DNA of 64,000 bases from Actinomycetota bacterium (GCA_026393115.1 JAPLAU010000022.1:62001-126000); one strand, 5' to 3'. Shown: positions 32,834 through 44,311, counted from the stretch's first letter. Numbers and translations: made by a program. The notes: generated by a model from the sequence alone, not told the origin.

Positions 32834-33525
32834 CTGCCATTGACGTTCTCTCGCCGACCGGCACCAAGAGTGGCTCCGTTGAGCTACCTGCGGAGTTGTT
32901 CGACGTGCAGATCAACGTGCCGTTGATCCACCAGGTTGTCGTCGCGCAGCTGGCCGCTGCGCGTCAGGGCACCCACGACACCAAGTCGCGCGGAGAAGTG
33001 CGCGGTGGTGGTCGTAAGCCTTACAAGCAGAAGGGCACCGGTCGCGCCCGCCAGGGATCGACTCGCGCACCTCAGTTCACCGGTGGTGGCGTGGTGCACG
33101 GCCCGACGCCGCGCAACTACGAACAGCGCACCCCCAAGAAGATGAAGGTTGCCGCCCTGCGCGGAGCCCTCAGCGACCGCGCGCGTGGCGGCCGGGTGCA
33201 CGTTCTGAGTTCGATTGTTGAGGGTGACACTCCCTCTACTAAGGCCGCTCTCGCAATCCTGGCCACGGTAGCGAGCAGCCGCAATGTGCTGGTCGTTGTG
33301 ACGCGCGAAGATCAGGCCTCGTGGTTGAGCCTTCGTAACCTGAGCAATGTCCACGTGCTCGCCCCCGACCAGCTCAACACGTACGACGTGCTGATCTCGG
33401 ACGACGTCGTGTTCACCAGTGCTTCGCTCGACGCCTTCATCGCCGGTCCTGCCAAGGGCAAGGCAGTCAAGGCTGTTGCCACTGAGTCTGAGGCCGCAGC
33501 AACCACCGAGGAGGTCTCGTCATGA
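32830..33525 (+). CDS. rplD: 50S ribosomal protein L4
   Basis: A 231-residue L4 lining the exit tunnel. The tunnel loop ([20 protein letters not shown] then GRARQGS) is intact, and the C-terminal fold ends near residue 212. A short Ala/Glu tail follows ([15 protein letters not shown]). The ATG is set by the ATGA overlap with rplC; longer upstream readings are out of family. In E. coli L4 autoregulates the S10 operon. Confidence 0.97.
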   Translation: MTAIDVLSPTGTKSGSVELPAELFDVQINVPLIHQVVVAQLAAARQGTHDTKSRGEVRGGGRKPYKQKGTGRARQGSTRAPQFTGGGVVHGPTPRNYEQRTPKKMKVAALRGALSDRARGGRVHVLSSIVEGDTPSTKAALAILATVASSRNVLVVVTREDQASWLSLRNLSNVHVLAPDQLNTYDVLISDDVVFTSASLDAFIAGPAKGKAVKAVATESEAAATTEEVSS

Positions 33526-33821
33526 GAATCGTCGATCCCCGCGACATCCTGCTCGCACCGGTCGTCTCTGAAAAGAGCTACGCACTTCTAGACGAGAACA
33601 AGTACACGTTCTTGGTGCGCAAGGATGCGAACAAGACCCAGATTAAGCAGGCGGTCGAAGATGTGTTCGGCGTGCGAGTGCTGAACGTCAACACCCTCAA
33701 CCGTCAAGGCAAGCGCATCCGCACCCGCCAGGGTTTCGGTAAGCGCAACGACACCAAGCGCGCCATCGTCAGCATCGCCTCCGGCGAGCGCATCGACATC
33801 TTCGGCGGACCTGTCAGCTAA
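33522..33821 (+). CDS. rplW: 50S ribosomal protein L23
   Basis: A 99-residue L23 at the exit-tunnel mouth, the docking site for trigger factor and [23 protein letters not shown] and [13 protein letters not shown] are typical. It overlaps rplD by 4 nt. Confidence 0.98.
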   Translation: MRIVDPRDILLAPVVSEKSYALLDENKYTFLVRKDANKTQIKQAVEDVFGVRVLNVNTLNRQGKRIRTRQGFGKRNDTKRAIVSIASGERIDIFGGPVS

Positions 33822-33865
33822 CGCTGGCAGAGACGACACACGAGACGAGAGACCAGGACACCACC

Positions 33866-34702
33866 ATGGGAATCCGCAAGTACAAGCCGACAACACCGGG
33901 CCGTCGCGGCTCGAGCGTTGCCGACTTCGTCGAGATCACCCGCGACGAGCCTGAGAAGTCACTCGTGCGCCCGTTGCCGAAGAAGGGTGGCCGTAACAAC
34001 TCCGGTCATATCACCGCCCGTCACCAAGGTGGTGGCCACAAGCGTGCCTACCGCATCATCGACTTCAAGCGTGCTGATAAGGATGGCGTGCCGGCCAAGG
34101 TCGCTCACATTGAGTACGACCCCAACCGCACCGCTCGCATCGCGCTGCTGCACTACGCCGATGGCGAGAAGCGCTACATCATTGCGCCGAACAAGCTCAA
34201 GCAGGGCGACCGGATTGAGACCGGCCCGTCGGCTGACATCAAGCCCGGTAACAACCTGCCGCTGCGTAATATCCCCGTCGGTAGCGTTATCCACGCGGTT
34301 GAACTGCGTCCGGGTGGTGGCGCCAAGATGGCCCGCTCCGCCGGTGCCAGCATTCAGCTTGTCGCCAAGGATGGCCCCTACGCGCAGCTTCGGCTGCCCT
34401 CCGGTGAAATCCGCAACGTTGATCTGCGCTGCCGCGCCACCATCGGTGAGGTCGGCAACGCCGAGCAGTCCAACATCAACTGGGGTAAGGCTGGCCGTAA
34501 CCGCTGGAAGGGCAAGCGCCCGACGGTTCGCGGTGTGGCCATGAACCCGGTCGACCACCCGCATGGTGGTGGTGAAGGTAAGACTTCCGGAGGGCGCCAC
34601 CCGGTGAACCCGAATGGTAAGCCCGAAGGTCGTACTCGTAAGCACAACAAGCCGAGTGACAAGTTCATCGTCCGCCGCCGCAAGACCGGCAAGAAGCGAT
34701 AG
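33866..34702 (+). CDS. rplB: 50S ribosomal protein L2
   Basis: A 278-residue L2, needed for subunit joining and peptidyl transferase activity. [34 protein letters not shown] and the signature [17 protein letters not shown] are all present, including the conserved His. Ends in the basic RRRKTGKKR. Confidence 0.99.
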   Translation: MGIRKYKPTTPGRRGSSVADFVEITRDEPEKSLVRPLPKKGGRNNSGHITARHQGGGHKRAYRIIDFKRADKDGVPAKVAHIEYDPNRTARIALLHYADGEKRYIIAPNKLKQGDRIETGPSADIKPGNNLPLRNIPVGSVIHAVELRPGGGAKMARSAGASIQLVAKDGPYAQLRLPSGEIRNVDLRCRATIGEVGNAEQSNINWGKAGRNRWKGKRPTVRGVAMNPVDHPHGGGEGKTSGGRHPVNPNGKPEGRTRKHNKPSDKFIVRRRKTGKKR

Positions 34703-34711
34703 AGGATCACG

Positions 34712-34993
34712 ATGCCGCGCAGTCTGAAGAAGGGCCCGTTCGTCGACGACCACCTGCTCAAGAAGGTGGAGTCGCAGAACGACAAGGGCACACGTAACGT
34801 GATCAAAACCTGGTCGCGCCGCTCAATGATCGTTCCGGCCATGCTCGGGCACACCATTGCCGTGCACGACGGACGCAAGCACATTCCCGTCTTCGTGTCC
34901 GAAAACATGGTTGGCCACAAGCTCGGCGAATTCGCTCCCACGCGCACCTTCAAGGGGCACATCAAGGACGACCGCAAGGCTAAGCGCCGCTAG
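34712..34993 (+). CDS. rpsS: 30S ribosomal protein S19
   Basis: A 93-residue S19 of the 30S head. [37 protein letters not shown] and [10 protein letters not shown] are conserved. It is 9 bases from rplB. Confidence 0.98.
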   Translation: MPRSLKKGPFVDDHLLKKVESQNDKGTRNVIKTWSRRSMIVPAMLGHTIAVHDGRKHIPVFVSENMVGHKLGEFAPTRTFKGHIKDDRKAKRR

Positions 34994-35101
34994 CACCACC
35001 GGGTGACGGGGTGCCCACGCAGGCGCCCGGCCCACCAACGGACATCTCGTGCACACGAGTTGACTGAGCACGATTTGACGACCGACCGAACGGAGAAAAC
35101 G

Positions 35102-35548
35102 ATGGAGGCCAGGGCCCAGGCACGCTACGTGCGTGTCACGCCCATGAAGGCCCGACGCGTGGTCGACCTCATTCGAGGTTTGCCCGCGGCCGAGGCCCAG
35201 GCGGTGTTGGCGTTCGCGCCTCAGGCTGCGAGCGAGCCGGTCGGCAAGGTGCTCGACAGTGCTGTGGCGAACGCAACCAATAACCACAACCTCGATGCGG
35301 CCACCTTGGTGGTCTCCGAGGCGTACGTTGACGAAGGCCCCACGATGAAGCGGTTCCGGCCGCGCGCCCAAGGTCGTGCAGCTCGCATCCGCAAGCGCAC
35401 CAGCCACATCACGATCGTGGTTGAGTCCCGCACCCCGGTTGCTCGCCCGACCGCCGCAAAGACGGCGAAGAAGGCCACCCCGAAGCCGGCGAAGGCGCCC
35501 GCTGAAACGAGCAAGGCCGCTAGCGCCGACGCAGGAGAGAAGGACTGA
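35102..35548 (+). CDS. rplV: 50S ribosomal protein L22
   Basis: A 148-residue L22. The core ([50 protein letters not shown] with the tunnel loop) ends near residue 112. The last 35 residues form a Lys/Ala/Pro-rich tail ([19 protein letters not shown]), a common actinobacterial extension. The internal ATG was chosen because upstream codons lack similarity and AACGGAG precedes it. Confidence 0.97.
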   Translation: MEARAQARYVRVTPMKARRVVDLIRGLPAAEAQAVLAFAPQAASEPVGKVLDSAVANATNNHNLDAATLVVSEAYVDEGPTMKRFRPRAQGRAARIRKRTSHITIVVESRTPVARPTAAKTAKKATPKPAKAPAETSKAASADAGEKD

Positions 35549-35549
35549 C

Positions 35550-36371
35550 ATGGGTCAAAAGATCAATCCGCACGGCTTCCGCCTCGGTATCACCACTGAC
35601 TACTCGTCACGTTGGTTTGCTGACTCGACCAAGCCCGGACAGCGCTACCGCGACTACATTGAAGAGGACGTCAAGATTCGTCGACTCCTCACCGATGGCA
35701 TGGAACGCGCCGGTATTGCCAAGGTCGAGATCGAGCGCACCCGTGACCGAGTTCGCATCGACATCCACACCGCACGCCCCGGCATCGTCATCGGTCGCCG
35801 TGGCCAGGAGGCCGAGAAGTTGCGCGGCACTCTTGAGGAACTCACTGGCAAGCAGGTGCAGCTCAACATCCTCGAGGTCAAGAACCCCGAGATGAACGCG
35901 CAGTTGGTTGCGCAGGGTGTTGCCGAGCAGTTGAGCAGCCGCGTGTCGTTCCGACGCGCAATGCGCAAGTCGATGCAGGGAACGCTCAAGGCTGGTGCCA
36001 AGGGAATCCGAGTGCAGGTCTCCGGTCGCCTCGGTGGTGCCGAAATGAGCCGCACCGAGTTCTACCGTGAAGGCCGCGTTCCGCTGCACACACTGCGCGC
36101 CGACATCGACTACGGCTTCTTCGAGGCCAAGACCACTTTCGGTCGCATCGGTGTCAAGGTGTGGATCTACAAGGGCGATGCACTGGCAACCCGCGCTGAG
36201 CGTGAAGCCGCTGCGGCTGCCGCACGCTTGGGTCAGCGCCGTGAGCGTCCGCCGGCACGTCCTGGTGGCGCACGTCGTCGCGAAGAGGCGCCCGCGGTTG
36301 AGGCTGTTGTCGAAGCACCGGTTGAGGCTGTTGTCGAGACCCCTGCCGCAGTTGAGACTCAGGAGGGCTGA
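35550..36371 (+). CDS. rpsC: 30S ribosomal protein S3
   Basis: A 273-residue S3 of the mRNA entry site. [20 protein letters not shown], the KH domain ([18 protein letters not shown]) and [20 protein letters not shown] are conserved. After about residue 215 there is an Ala/Arg-rich then acidic tail with [14 protein letters not shown], again an extension. It starts 1 base after rplV. Confidence 0.98.
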   Translation: MGQKINPHGFRLGITTDYSSRWFADSTKPGQRYRDYIEEDVKIRRLLTDGMERAGIAKVEIERTRDRVRIDIHTARPGIVIGRRGQEAEKLRGTLEELTGKQVQLNILEVKNPEMNAQLVAQGVAEQLSSRVSFRRAMRKSMQGTLKAGAKGIRVQVSGRLGGAEMSRTEFYREGRVPLHTLRADIDYGFFEAKTTFGRIGVKVWIYKGDALATRAEREAAAAAARLGQRRERPPARPGGARRREEAPAVEAVVEAPVEAVVETPAAVETQEG

Positions 36372-36374
36372 TCC

Positions 36375-36794
36375 ATGCTGATTCCTCGTCGGGTTAAGCA
36401 CCGCAAGCAGCACCACCCGGGACGTACGGGCGCTGCCACCGGTGGTACCCGTGTGACCTTCGGAGAGTGGGGACTGCAGGCTCTTGAGCCCGCGTATGTC
36501 ACCAACCGTCAGATTGAGTCCGCTCGTATTGCCATCACGCGGCACATTCGCCGTGGCGGCAAGGTGTGGATCACGATCTACCCCGACCGTCCGCTCACCA
36601 AGAAGCCTGCTGAAACCCGCATGGGTTCCGGTAAGGGTTCACCCGAGTGGTGGGTGGCGAACGTCAAGCCCGGTCGCGTGATGTTCGAATTGAGCTACCC
36701 CAATGAGAAGACTGCGCAGGAGGCACTTAAGCGTGCTGCGCACAAGCTCCCGATGAAGTGCCGGATCATCCGGCGCGAGGTTGGTGAGAACTGA
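36375..36794 (+). CDS. rplP: 50S ribosomal protein L16
   Basis: A 139-residue L16 near the A site. [38 protein letters not shown] and [19 protein letters not shown] are intact. Its stop overlaps the rpmC start by one base. Confidence 0.99.
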   Translation: MLIPRRVKHRKQHHPGRTGAATGGTRVTFGEWGLQALEPAYVTNRQIESARIAITRHIRRGGKVWITIYPDRPLTKKPAETRMGSGKGSPEWWVANVKPGRVMFELSYPNEKTAQEALKRAAHKLPMKCRIIRREVGEN

Positions 36795-37024
36795 TGGCTG
36801 CCGGAACTGACGCGGGTGAACTGCGCAACCTGAGTGACGACGAACTGGTCACCAAGCTCAAGGAATGCAAGGAGGAGCTGTTCAACCTCCGATTCCAGGG
36901 CGCAACAGGCCAGCTCGAGAACCACGGCCGGTTGCGTGCGGTTCGCAAAGACATCGCGCGCATTTACACGATCATGCGTGAGCGTGAGCTGGGCATCACC
37001 GCGTACGCGGGCGGTGCCGCATGA
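36794..37024 (+). CDS. rpmC: 50S ribosomal protein L29
   Basis: A 76-residue L29. [20 protein letters not shown] and [20 protein letters not shown] with the terminal helix [12 protein letters not shown] are typical. It overlaps rpsQ by 4 nt. Confidence 0.97.
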   Translation: MAAGTDAGELRNLSDDELVTKLKECKEELFNLRFQGATGQLENHGRLRAVRKDIARIYTIMRERELGITAYAGGAA

Positions 37025-37308
37025 CCGAAGAGACGAAGGACGCAATGACTGACACACAACGTGGCGAGCGCAAGGTCCGCGAGGGCTATGTCGTAAGCGA
37101 CAAGATGGACAAGACGGTGGTTGTGGCGGTTGAAGACCGTTTCAAGCACCCGCTCTACGGCAAGGTCGTGCGACGCACGAGCAAGCTCAAGGCGCATGAC
37201 GAGTCCAACGTCTGCGGTGTGGGTGACCGTGTCCTGCTGATGGAGACCAAGCCACTGTCGGCCACCAAGCGGTGGCGTGTGGTTGAAGTCCTTGAGAAGG
37301 CTAAGTAA
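37021..37308 (+). CDS. rpsQ: 30S ribosomal protein S17
   Basis: A 95-residue S17. [39 protein letters not shown] and [19 protein letters not shown] mark the complete OB fold. The ATGA overlap with rpmC supports this start; a second ATG 8 codons in is possible. Confidence 0.97.
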   Translation: MTEETKDAMTDTQRGERKVREGYVVSDKMDKTVVVAVEDRFKHPLYGKVVRRTSKLKAHDESNVCGVGDRVLLMETKPLSATKRWRVVEVLEKAK

Positions 37309-37323
37309 GGGTAGGGGAGTGAC

Positions 37324-37692
37324 GTGATCCAGCAAGAGTCGCGACTGCGAGTTGCCGACAACACCGGTGCCAAGGAGATCTTGTGCATCCGCGTGCTCGG
37401 CGGTTCAGGACGTCGCTACGCAGGCATTGGCGACGTGATCGTCGCCACGGTGAAAGATGCCATCCCCGGTGGCAACGTCAAGAAGGGTGAGGTCGTGAAG
37501 GCGGTCATCGTGCGCACTGTGAAGTCGCGCCGACGCCCCGACGGCTCCTACATCCGCTTTGACGAAAACGCCGCCGTCATCCTCAAGGGCGAGAACGAGC
37601 CCCGCGGAACCCGCATCTTCGGCCCAGTGGGTCGCGAGCTGCGCGACAAGAAGTTCATGAAGATCATTTCGCTCGCCCCGGAGGTGCTGTAG
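37324..37692 (+). CDS. rplN: 50S ribosomal protein L14
   Basis: A 122-residue L14 at the subunit interface. [38 protein letters not shown] and [20 protein letters not shown] are intact. GTG start, with AGGGGAG upstream. Confidence 0.98.
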   Translation: MIQQESRLRVADNTGAKEILCIRVLGGSGRRYAGIGDVIVATVKDAIPGGNVKKGEVVKAVIVRTVKSRRRPDGSYIRFDENAAVILKGENEPRGTRIFGPVGRELRDKKFMKIISLAPEVL

Positions 37693-37694
37693 TT

Positions 37695-38060
37695 ATGGCG
37701 TCGTCAATGGGAGTGCGTAAGGGCGACACCGTTCAGGTGATCACCGGCAAGGACAAGGGCGCCAAGGGCAAAGTCATCAAGGTGCTGCCTGAGTCGAGCC
37801 GGGTACTTGTTGAAGGTGTCAACCGGATCAAGAAGCACGTCAAGGTGTCGCAGACCGACCGCGGTGCCAAGGCTGGCGGCATCATCACTCAGGAAGCGCC
37901 GATCCACGTGTCCAACGTGATGGTGATTGACCCTGACGACGGTCGCCCCACCCGCATCGGAAGCCGCAAGGAAAAGGTTGAAAAGCGCCGTCCCGACGGG
38001 ACGACGTACGAGGTCGAGCGAAGTGTGCGCATTTCCAAGCGCACGGGTAAGGACGTCTGA
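37695..38060 (+). CDS. rplX: 50S ribosomal protein L24
   Basis: A 121-residue L24, an assembly initiator. The KOW motif ([19 protein letters not shown]) and [10 protein letters not shown] are present. The basic C-terminal extension is moderately long. One-base overlap with rplE. Confidence 0.97.
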   Translation: MASSMGVRKGDTVQVITGKDKGAKGKVIKVLPESSRVLVEGVNRIKKHVKVSQTDRGAKAGGIITQEAPIHVSNVMVIDPDDGRPTRIGSRKEKVEKRRPDGTTYEVERSVRISKRTGKDV

Positions 38061-38620
38061 TGGCAACCGTCACTGAGGTTCCCCGCCTCAAGACCCGTTA
38101 CAAGGCAGAGATTGTGCCGGCGCTGCGTGAGGAGTTCGAATTCGCGAACGTCATGCAGGTGCCTGGTGTGGTCAAGGTCGTGGTCAACATGGGTGTCGGC
38201 GAGGCCGCCCGCGATTCGAAGTTGATCGAAGGCGCCATTCGCGACCTCGCGACCATCACTGGTCAGAAGCCGCAGGTCACCAAGGCCCGCAAGTCCATCG
38301 CGCAGTTCAAGTTGCGTGAGGGTATGCCGATCGGTGCGCACGTCACGCTGCGAGGCGACCGCATGTGGGAGTTCCTCGACCGACTGGTGTCGATCGCTCT
38401 ACCCCGCATCCGTGACTTCCGCGGCCTTTCGCCCAAGCAGTTCGACGGCAGCGGCAACTACACCTTCGGTCTCAACGAACAGTCAATGTTCCATGAGATC
38501 GACCAGGACAGCATCGACCGGGTGCGCGGCATGGACATCACCATCGTCACCACCGCCCCGAACGACGACCAGGGACGCGCGCTGCTTCGGCTGCTCGGCT
38601 TCCCGTTCAAGGAGATCTGA
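38060..38620 (+). CDS. rplE: 50S ribosomal protein L5
   Basis: A 186-residue L5 that binds 5S r[56 protein letters not shown] and the P-site loop sequence [10 protein letters not shown] are typical. Confidence 0.98.
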   Translation: MATVTEVPRLKTRYKAEIVPALREEFEFANVMQVPGVVKVVVNMGVGEAARDSKLIEGAIRDLATITGQKPQVTKARKSIAQFKLREGMPIGAHVTLRGDRMWEFLDRLVSIALPRIRDFRGLSPKQFDGSGNYTFGLNEQSMFHEIDQDSIDRVRGMDITIVTTAPNDDQGRALLRLLGFPFKEI

Positions 38621-38623
38621 CAG

Positions 38624-38809
38624 ATGGCGAAGAAGGCCCTGGTCAACAAGGCGAACAAGACGCCGAAGTTTAAGGTGCGCGGTTACACCCGCTGCACCCG
38701 CTGCGGTCGGCCGCATTCGGTCTACAAGAAGTTCGGCCTCTGCCGCATCTGCCTTCGCGAGATGGCACACCGCGGCGAGCTTCCCGGTATCACCAAGAGC
38801 AGCTGGTAG
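38624..38809 (+). CDS. rpsN: 30S ribosomal protein S14, zinc-binding type
   Basis: A 61-residue S14 type Z. Two cysteine pairs (CTRCGRPH and CRICLR) hold zinc. Ends in [10 protein letters not shown]. Short form as usual in the spc operon of actinobacteria. Confidence 0.98.
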   Translation: MAKKALVNKANKTPKFKVRGYTRCTRCGRPHSVYKKFGLCRICLREMAHRGELPGITKSSW

Positions 38810-38875
38810 TTCCAATACGTCGCAGGTCCACCGGAGTGTCCGGTAGATACCACGGCGGGAGAGAGATCCACGACC

Positions 38876-39274
38876 ATGACGATGACTGACCCGATTGCCG
38901 ACATGCTGACGCGTGTGCGTAATGCCAATTCGGCCTATCACGACCAGGTCACGATGCCCCACTCGAAGATCAAGGTTGGAATTGCCGAGATCCTCAAGGA
39001 GCAGGGATACATCGCGGGCTGGAGCGTTCAGGACGCGACCGTTGGAAGTTCATTGGTAATCGACCTCAAGTACGGGCCGAACCGTGAGCGCTCCATTGCG
39101 GGTGTGCGCCGCGTGAGCAAGCCTGGTCTACGTGTCTACGCGAAGAGCACGTCTCTTCCGCGTGTGCTCGGTGGCCTTGGTATCGCGATCATTTCTACCT
39201 CCACCGGACTACTGACCGACCGTCAGTGCGCAAAGAAAGGCGTGGGTGGGGAAGTCCTCGCCTACGTCTGGTGA
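38876..39274 (+). CDS. rpsH: 30S ribosomal protein S8
   Basis: A 132-residue S8, the 16S central-domain binder and spc operon repressor in E. coli. [36 protein letters not shown] and the C-terminal GGEVLAYVW are conserved. A 66-base gap precedes it, the largest within the spc cluster until secY. Confidence 0.98.
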   Translation: MTMTDPIADMLTRVRNANSAYHDQVTMPHSKIKVGIAEILKEQGYIAGWSVQDATVGSSLVIDLKYGPNRERSIAGVRRVSKPGLRVYAKSTSLPRVLGGLGIAIISTSTGLLTDRQCAKKGVGGEVLAYVW

Positions 39275-39287
39275 GGGAGTAAACGAC

Positions 39288-39827
39288 ATGTCACGTATCG
39301 GACGACTTCCTATCACTGTGCCTTCTGGCGTCGATGTGTCAATCGACGGCCAGACGGTGACGGTCAAGGGTCCCAAGGGCACGCTGTCTCACGTGGTGGC
39401 TGAGCCCATCGTCGTGGCCAAACAGGACGACGGCACCCTTGAAGTGACCCGCCCCAACGATGAGCGCGCTAGTCGCTCACTGCACGGCCTGTCGCGCACC
39501 TTGGTGGCCAACATGGTCATCGGAGTAACCGACGGCTACAAGAAGACCCTGGAAATCTCCGGTACTGGTTACCGCGTGGTTGCCAAGGGTCAAGACCTCG
39601 AGTTCGCCCTCGGATACAGCCACCCGGTCGAGATCGTTCCTCCGGATGGCATCACCTTCAGCGTTGAGACGCCCACCCGATTCCATGTCGAGGGCATTGA
39701 CAAGCAGAAGGTGGGCGAAGTCGCCGCTAACCTGCGCAAGCTGCGTAAGCCTGACCCGTACAAGGGTAAGGGCGTGCGCTACGAGGGCGAAGTTATTCGC
39801 CGCAAGGCCGGAAAGGCGGGCAAGTAG
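39288..39827 (+). CDS. rplF: 50S ribosomal protein L6
   Basis: A 179-residue L6. [36 protein letters not shown] and the ending [19 protein letters not shown] then AGKAGK are complete. The internal ATG is chosen because GGGAG is upstream and L6 starts there in the family. Confidence 0.98.
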   Translation: MSRIGRLPITVPSGVDVSIDGQTVTVKGPKGTLSHVVAEPIVVAKQDDGTLEVTRPNDERASRSLHGLSRTLVANMVIGVTDGYKKTLEISGTGYRVVAKGQDLEFALGYSHPVEIVPPDGITFSVETPTRFHVEGIDKQKVGEVAANLRKLRKPDPYKGKGVRYEGEVIRRKAGKAGK

Positions 39828-39829
39828 CC

Positions 39830-40210
39830 ATGTCTGTCACAAAGTTTGGCAAGTTCGAGTCCAAGACCACGGTCGCGCGCAAGCGTCGTCACGTGCGTGT
39901 GCGCAAGAAGGTGTCGGGCACGCCCGCACGCCCTCGCCTTGTGGTCACCCGCTCGGCGCGGCACCTCGTCGCGCAGGTGGTCGACGATACGGAAGGCCGC
40001 ACGCTGGCCTCGGCATCGACCATGGAGGCAGACGTACGTGCCTTCGATGGCGACAAGTCGGCCCGTTCGCGCAAGGTGGGCGAATTGGTGGCTGACCGTG
40101 CCAAGAAGGCTGGCATCGAGGCCGTGGTCTTCGACCGCGGCGGCAACAAGTACCACGGTCGCATTGCGGCACTCGCGGAGGGCGCCCGCGAGGGCGGCCT
40201 CGCGTTCTGA
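39830..40210 (+). CDS. rplR: 50S ribosomal protein L18
   Basis: A 126-residue L18 that binds 5S r[32 protein letters not shown], and [20 protein letters not shown] are typical. It is 2 bases after rplF. Confidence 0.98.
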   Translation: MSVTKFGKFESKTTVARKRRHVRVRKKVSGTPARPRLVVTRSARHLVAQVVDDTEGRTLASASTMEADVRAFDGDKSARSRKVGELVADRAKKAGIEAVVFDRGGNKYHGRIAALAEGAREGGLAF

Positions 40211-40238
40211 CGGTCGACGAGAGACGAGGTAACAGCAG

Positions 40239-40874
40239 ATGGCTACAGCCCAACGCGGTGGTGGCACCGGTGGTGGCACAGGTGGCGGCACAGGTGGTGG
40301 CTCCGGAGGCGGAGAACGCCGGGGTCGTCGCGAAGACAGGCAGTCGAATGTCGAGAAGTCGTCATTCATCGAGCGTGTCGTCACCATCAACCGAGTGTCC
40401 AAGGTCGTCAAGGGAGGTCGACGCTTCAGCTTCACCGCACTTGTGGTGGTGGGTGACGGCGACGGCAGCGTCGGCGTCGGCTACGGCAAGGCCAAGGAGG
40501 TGCCCGCGGCCATCGCCAAGGGTGTCGAAGAGGCCAAGAAGAACTTCTTTAAGGTGCCCCGTATTCAGGCCACGATCCCTCACCCGGTCACCGGAGAGGC
40601 AGCGGCCGGTGTGGTGCTCCTGCGTCCGGCGTCGCCCGGTACCGGTGTTATCGCCGGTGGTCCAGTGCGCGCCGTGCTTGAGTGCGCCGGTATTCACGAT
40701 GTGCTGTCCAAGTCGCTCGGTTCTGACAACGCGATCAACGTGGTGCACGCCACGGTGGCAGCGTTGAAGATGCTCGAGCGTCCCGAGGAAGTTGCGGCTC
40801 GCCGTGGACTCCCCCTCGAAGATGTTGCGCCCGCAGCACTGCTGCGTGCGCGAGCGGCTGGGATGGGCGCATGA
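40239..40874 (+). CDS. rpsE: 30S ribosomal protein S5 with Gly-rich N-terminus
   Basis: A 211-residue S5 that controls fidelity. The conserved part begins at [40 protein letters not shown] and [14 protein letters not shown] follow. The first 30 residues are a [19 protein letters not shown] tract, coded by near-identical 12-bp units, then an Arg-rich stretch. Such Gly-rich starts are uncommon to me but the ORF is intact and has a fair binding site. Confidence 0.97.
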   Translation: MATAQRGGGTGGGTGGGTGGGSGGGERRGRREDRQSNVEKSSFIERVVTINRVSKVVKGGRRFSFTALVVVGDGDGSVGVGYGKAKEVPAAIAKGVEEAKKNFFKVPRIQATIPHPVTGEAAAGVVLLRPASPGTGVIAGGPVRAVLECAGIHDVLSKSLGSDNAINVVHATVAALKMLERPEEVAARRGLPLEDVAPAALLRARAAGMGA

Positions 40875-41062
40875 GCGGGCAACTGAAGGTCACCCAACGT
40901 CGTTCAACGATCGGTGGCTCGAGCCAGCAACGCAATTCGATGCGTTCGCTCGGACTCAAGCGCATCGGTGATGTTGTTATCAAGGACGACCGTCCCGAGT
41001 TTCGCGGGATGGTCAACAAGGTCAAGCATTTGGTGACCGTCGAGGAGGTCGACTCAGCATGA
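40871..41062 (+). CDS. rpmD: 50S ribosomal protein L30
   Basis: A 63-residue L30. [20 protein letters not shown] and [10 protein letters not shown] are typical. It overlaps rpsE and rplO by 4 nt each. Confidence 0.97.
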   Translation: MSGQLKVTQRRSTIGGSSQQRNSMRSLGLKRIGDVVIKDDRPEFRGMVNKVKHLVTVEEVDSA

Positions 41063-41499
41063 CGCTCAAGCTTCATCACTTGCGCCCCGCACCGGGAGCC
41101 AAGACTGCCAAGACTCGCAAGGGTCGTGGTGAAGCGTCGAAGGGTAAGACCTCCGGTCGCGGAACCAAGGGTACGAAGGCGCGTTACCAGGTGCCGGCGA
41201 ACTTCGAGGGCGGCCAGATGCCGATGCACATGCGTCTGCCCAAGCTCAAGGGGTTTACGAACCCGAACCGGGTCGAGTTCCAGGTCGTCAACGTTGCTGC
41301 GATCGAACGGCTCTTCCCTCAGGGCGGTGCCGTGACGGTGGCCGACTTGGTCGAGAAGGGCGCAGTGCGTGGTGGCCAGCCGGTCAAGGTTCTAGGCCAG
41401 GGTGACATCGCCATCGCTGTGCAGGTCAGCGCACAGGCGTTCTCGGACTCGGCACGTACGAAGATCACCGCCGCGGGCGGTTCGGTCACCGAGGTCTGA
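41059..41499 (+). CDS. rplO: 50S ribosomal protein L15
   Basis: A 146-residue L15. [40 protein letters not shown] and [18 protein letters not shown] are conserved. It is the last ribosomal gene before secY, 73 bases away. Confidence 0.98.
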   Translation: MTLKLHHLRPAPGAKTAKTRKGRGEASKGKTSGRGTKGTKARYQVPANFEGGQMPMHMRLPKLKGFTNPNRVEFQVVNVAAIERLFPQGGAVTVADLVEKGAVRGGQPVKVLGQGDIAIAVQVSAQAFSDSARTKITAAGGSVTEV

Positions 41500-41572
41500 T
41501 CCAGAGCCCACGGGCTCGGGTTAGAGTGGGGAGTCGGCTCACCGAGTCGAACGGCCCGGATAGGAGGATTGG

Positions 41573-42868
41573 GTGCAGCTCAGCGCTTTCGCATCAGCGT
41601 TCCGAACACCTGATCTTCGCAAGAAGATCCTGTTCACGATGGGTGTCCTTGCGGTCTTCCGTTTGGGTTCGACTGTTCCGACGCCAGGCGTTGACTATGG
41701 CGCGGTGCGCCGGTGTATCGCCGGTGCGTCCGATAATCCCCTGCTGGGGTTGGTCAACCTCTTCAGCGGTGGGGCATTGCTTCAACTGTCGGTGTTCGCC
41801 CTCGGCATCATGCCGTACATCACCGCCAGCATCATCCTGCAATTGCTCACCGTGGTTATTCCGCGGCTTGAAGCACTCAAGCAGGAGGGGCAGTCGGGTC
41901 AAGCGACCATCACCCAGTACACGCGGTACCTCACCATCGGTCTTGCCGTGCTGCAGTCGACGGCGATCATCGCGTTGGCTCGGTCGGGTAACTTGCTCCC
42001 GGGTTGTAACGAGAAGCTGATCCCGAACCAGTCGGTCTGGATCGTGCTGTCGATGGTTATCTGTCTGACTGCTGGTACTGCCGTGGTCATGTGGATGGGC
42101 GAGCTCATCACCGATCGCGGTGTCGGTAACGGAATGTCGCTGCTGATCTTCACCTCGATCATCGCGACCTTCCCCGGCCAACTTGCTCTGGTCTGGAGCG
42201 ACAAGGGACCGTTCACTTTCGGTCTGACTTTGCTGGTCGGCTTCTTCATCATCATGGGCGTGGTCTTCGTCGAGCAGGCACAGCGCCGCATTCCTGTGCA
42301 GTACGCCAAGCGTATGGTGGGCCGACGCATGTACGGCGGTTCGTCGACGTACATTCCGCTCAAGGTCAACATGGCCGGTGTTATTCCGGTCATCTTTGCC
42401 TCGTCGCTGCTCTACATCCCGTACCTGATCGTCACGCTGTCGGGTAGTTCGGCCGAGTGGGCGCAGTGGATCTTGCGCAACTTCCAAAACGGAACCGAGT
42501 GGCCCTATCTGATTGTGTACTTCCTGCTGATTGTGTTCTTCACGTACTTCTACGTGGCCATCACCTTCAACCCGACTGAGGTGGCCGACAACATGAAGAA
42601 GTACGGCGGCTTCATTCCAGGAATCCGTGCTGGCCGGCCTACGGCGGAGTACCTCGACTACGTCTTGACGCGACTGACTCTGCCGGGTGCGCTGTACCTC
42701 GCGATGATCGCGATCATCCCGTCGATCGCCTTCGTCTTCCTCGACGTGCAGAAGCGCTTCCTGTTTGGCGGAACCAGCCTGCTGATCATGGTGGGTGTCG
42801 GACTCGACACGGTCAAGCAGATCGAATCGCAACTGCAGCAGCGCAACTACGAGGGATTCCTGCGCTAA
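41573..42868 (+). CDS. secY: Preprotein translocase subunit SecY
   Basis: A 431-residue channel protein with the expected ten membrane spans (for example [19 protein letters not shown] ahead of the plug, [19 protein letters not shown] and [20 protein letters not shown]). The GTG start follows a textbook AGGAGG with 5-nt spacing. Partner of SecE at the start of the window's transcription block. The gap after rplO contains a GAGCCC-AC-GGGCTC palindrome, too tight to act as a good terminator. Confidence 0.98.
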   Translation: MQLSAFASAFRTPDLRKKILFTMGVLAVFRLGSTVPTPGVDYGAVRRCIAGASDNPLLGLVNLFSGGALLQLSVFALGIMPYITASIILQLLTVVIPRLEALKQEGQSGQATITQYTRYLTIGLAVLQSTAIIALARSGNLLPGCNEKLIPNQSVWIVLSMVICLTAGTAVVMWMGELITDRGVGNGMSLLIFTSIIATFPGQLALVWSDKGPFTFGLTLLVGFFIIMGVVFVEQAQRRIPVQYAKRMVGRRMYGGSSTYIPLKVNMAGVIPVIFASSLLYIPYLIVTLSGSSAEWAQWILRNFQNGTEWPYLIVYFLLIVFFTYFYVAITFNPTEVADNMKKYGGFIPGIRAGRPTAEYLDYVLTRLTLPGALYLAMIAIIPSIAFVFLDVQKRFLFGGTSLLIMVGVGLDTVKQIESQLQQRNYEGFLR

Positions 42869-42902
42869 ACGCAGGCCATGCAACGAGAGGGAGCATGCTC
42901 AG

Positions 42903-43466
42903 ATGAGAATCGTGCTGATGGGCCCACCCGGTGCCGGCAAGGGCACGCAGGCGGCCGTGGTAGCAGAGCGTCTGGGCATCCCGCACATTTCCACGGGCGA
43001 AATCTTCCGAGCTAATGTCGGTGCGGGTACTCCTCTCGGGGTTGAAGCCAAGCGCTACATGGATGCAGGCGAGTACGTCCCCGATTCGGTGACCAATGCG
43101 ATGGTGCGCGATCGTCTGGCCGAGCCCGACGCCGCCACCGGTTTCTTGCTTGACGGCTACCCGCGCACCGTCGACCAAGTCGGCGAACTTGACGCGATGC
43201 TTGCTCTCGCCGGGGTCGCTCTTGACACGGTCGTCGAGCTCATCGCCGATGTCGACGAGGTGGTCGCACGGCTTCTCGAGCGGGCAAGTCAGCAAGGCCG
43301 CGCCGATGACACCGAAGAGGTCATTCGCCGCCGTCTTGAGGTGTATGGCGAGCAGACAGCACCCCTCACCGCCGCCTACGCCGAGGTGGGTCTGCTCGTG
43401 CAGGTCGATGGCATGGGAACAGTCGATGAAGTCACCGCGCGCCTGCTTGATGCGCTCGGGGCTTAG
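42903..43466 (+). CDS. adk: Adenylate kinase
   Basis: A 187-residue short-LID adenylate kinase, ATP + AMP to 2 ADP. The P-loop is GPPGAGKGT (7-15), followed by [11 protein letters not shown] and [13 protein letters not shown]. The LID lacks zinc cysteines, as in actinobacterial enzymes. The internal ATG is chosen from the P-loop distance. In the secY-adk-map order. Confidence 0.98.
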   Translation: MRIVLMGPPGAGKGTQAAVVAERLGIPHISTGEIFRANVGAGTPLGVEAKRYMDAGEYVPDSVTNAMVRDRLAEPDAATGFLLDGYPRTVDQVGELDAMLALAGVALDTVVELIADVDEVVARLLERASQQGRADDTEEVIRRRLEVYGEQTAPLTAAYAEVGLLVQVDGMGTVDEVTARLLDALGA

Positions 43467-43477
43467 CGCGGGTTCAC

Positions 43478-44302
43478 ATGTTCCGACGCAAGGGACGCAT
43501 TGAAATCAAAACGCCAGCGCAATTCGCACTGATGCGCGAGGCGGGCTTGGTGGTCGCTCGCACGCTGGAGTTGCTGCGTGCCGAAACCCGGCCGGGAATC
43601 ACCACTCTCGATCTCGATGAAGTGGCGCGAGAGAGTCTGACCTCAGAAGGTGCCACATCGTCTTTCCTTGGCTACCACGGATTTCCTGCGGTGGTGTGCT
43701 TGTCGGTCAATGACGAGGTGGTGCACGGAATCCCAAGTGATCGGCGGCTGCGCGATGGCGACATCCTGTCGATCGATTTCGGCGCCATCGTCGAGGGTTG
43801 GCATGGCGACGCGGCACTCACTGTTGCCGTCGGAGAGATCGACGCCGCTGACGCCCTTCTCAGCGAGGTCACCGAGCAGAGTTTGTGGGCCGGAATTGCG
43901 GCCACTCGCGCGGGTGCTCGACTGAGCGATATCGGCCACGCAGTGGAAACGTCGGTTCTGTCCCGGGGCGAGTACGGCATTATCGAGGAGTACGTGGGGC
44001 ACGGTATTGGCTCGGCGATGCATATGGACCCCAGTGTGGCGAACTATGGTGAGCCCGGCCATGGCCCTGTGCTTGAGGTGGGGATGGCACTTGCGATTGA
44101 GCCGATGGTGGTTCGCGGCCTGCGCCACGTGCACACCCTCGACGACGGCTGGACGGTCGTCACCGACGACGGTTCACGCGCTTGCCACTGGGAGCACACG
44201 GTGGCAATTACCGCGGAGGGGCCATGGGTGTTGACGGCACTCGACGGCGGGTCGGCGCGGCTTGGGAAACCCGGGCTGGGTACGTCCGATTTGACCGATT
44301 AG
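43478..44302 (+). CDS. map: Methionine aminopeptidase, type I
   Basis: A 274-residue enzyme that removes the initiator Met. Metal ligands are visible as the two Asp of DILSIDFGAIVEGWHGDAAL, His in EYVGHGIGSAMH, Glu in ALAIEPM and Glu in ACHWEHTVAIT. It lacks an N-terminal zinc finger. The infA promoter region lies downstream. Confidence 0.97.
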   Translation: MFRRKGRIEIKTPAQFALMREAGLVVARTLELLRAETRPGITTLDLDEVARESLTSEGATSSFLGYHGFPAVVCLSVNDEVVHGIPSDRRLRDGDILSIDFGAIVEGWHGDAALTVAVGEIDAADALLSEVTEQSLWAGIAATRAGARLSDIGHAVETSVLSRGEYGIIEEYVGHGIGSAMHMDPSVANYGEPGHGPVLEVGMALAIEPMVVRGLRHVHTLDDGWTVVTDDGSRACHWEHTVAITAEGPWVLTALDGGSARLGKPGLGTSDLTD

Positions 44303-44311
44303 CCCCCCGGA

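Noticed and set aside
40239-40320. CRISPR-like repeats
   Set aside because: The repeats are contiguous 12-bp coding units for GGGT without spacers. No array was seen in the window.
41594-42883. A 429-codon minus-strand frame opposite secY
   Set aside because: Asp/Arg/His/Gln-rich composition with no family signal, and it fully overlaps secY. High GC keeps antisense frames open.
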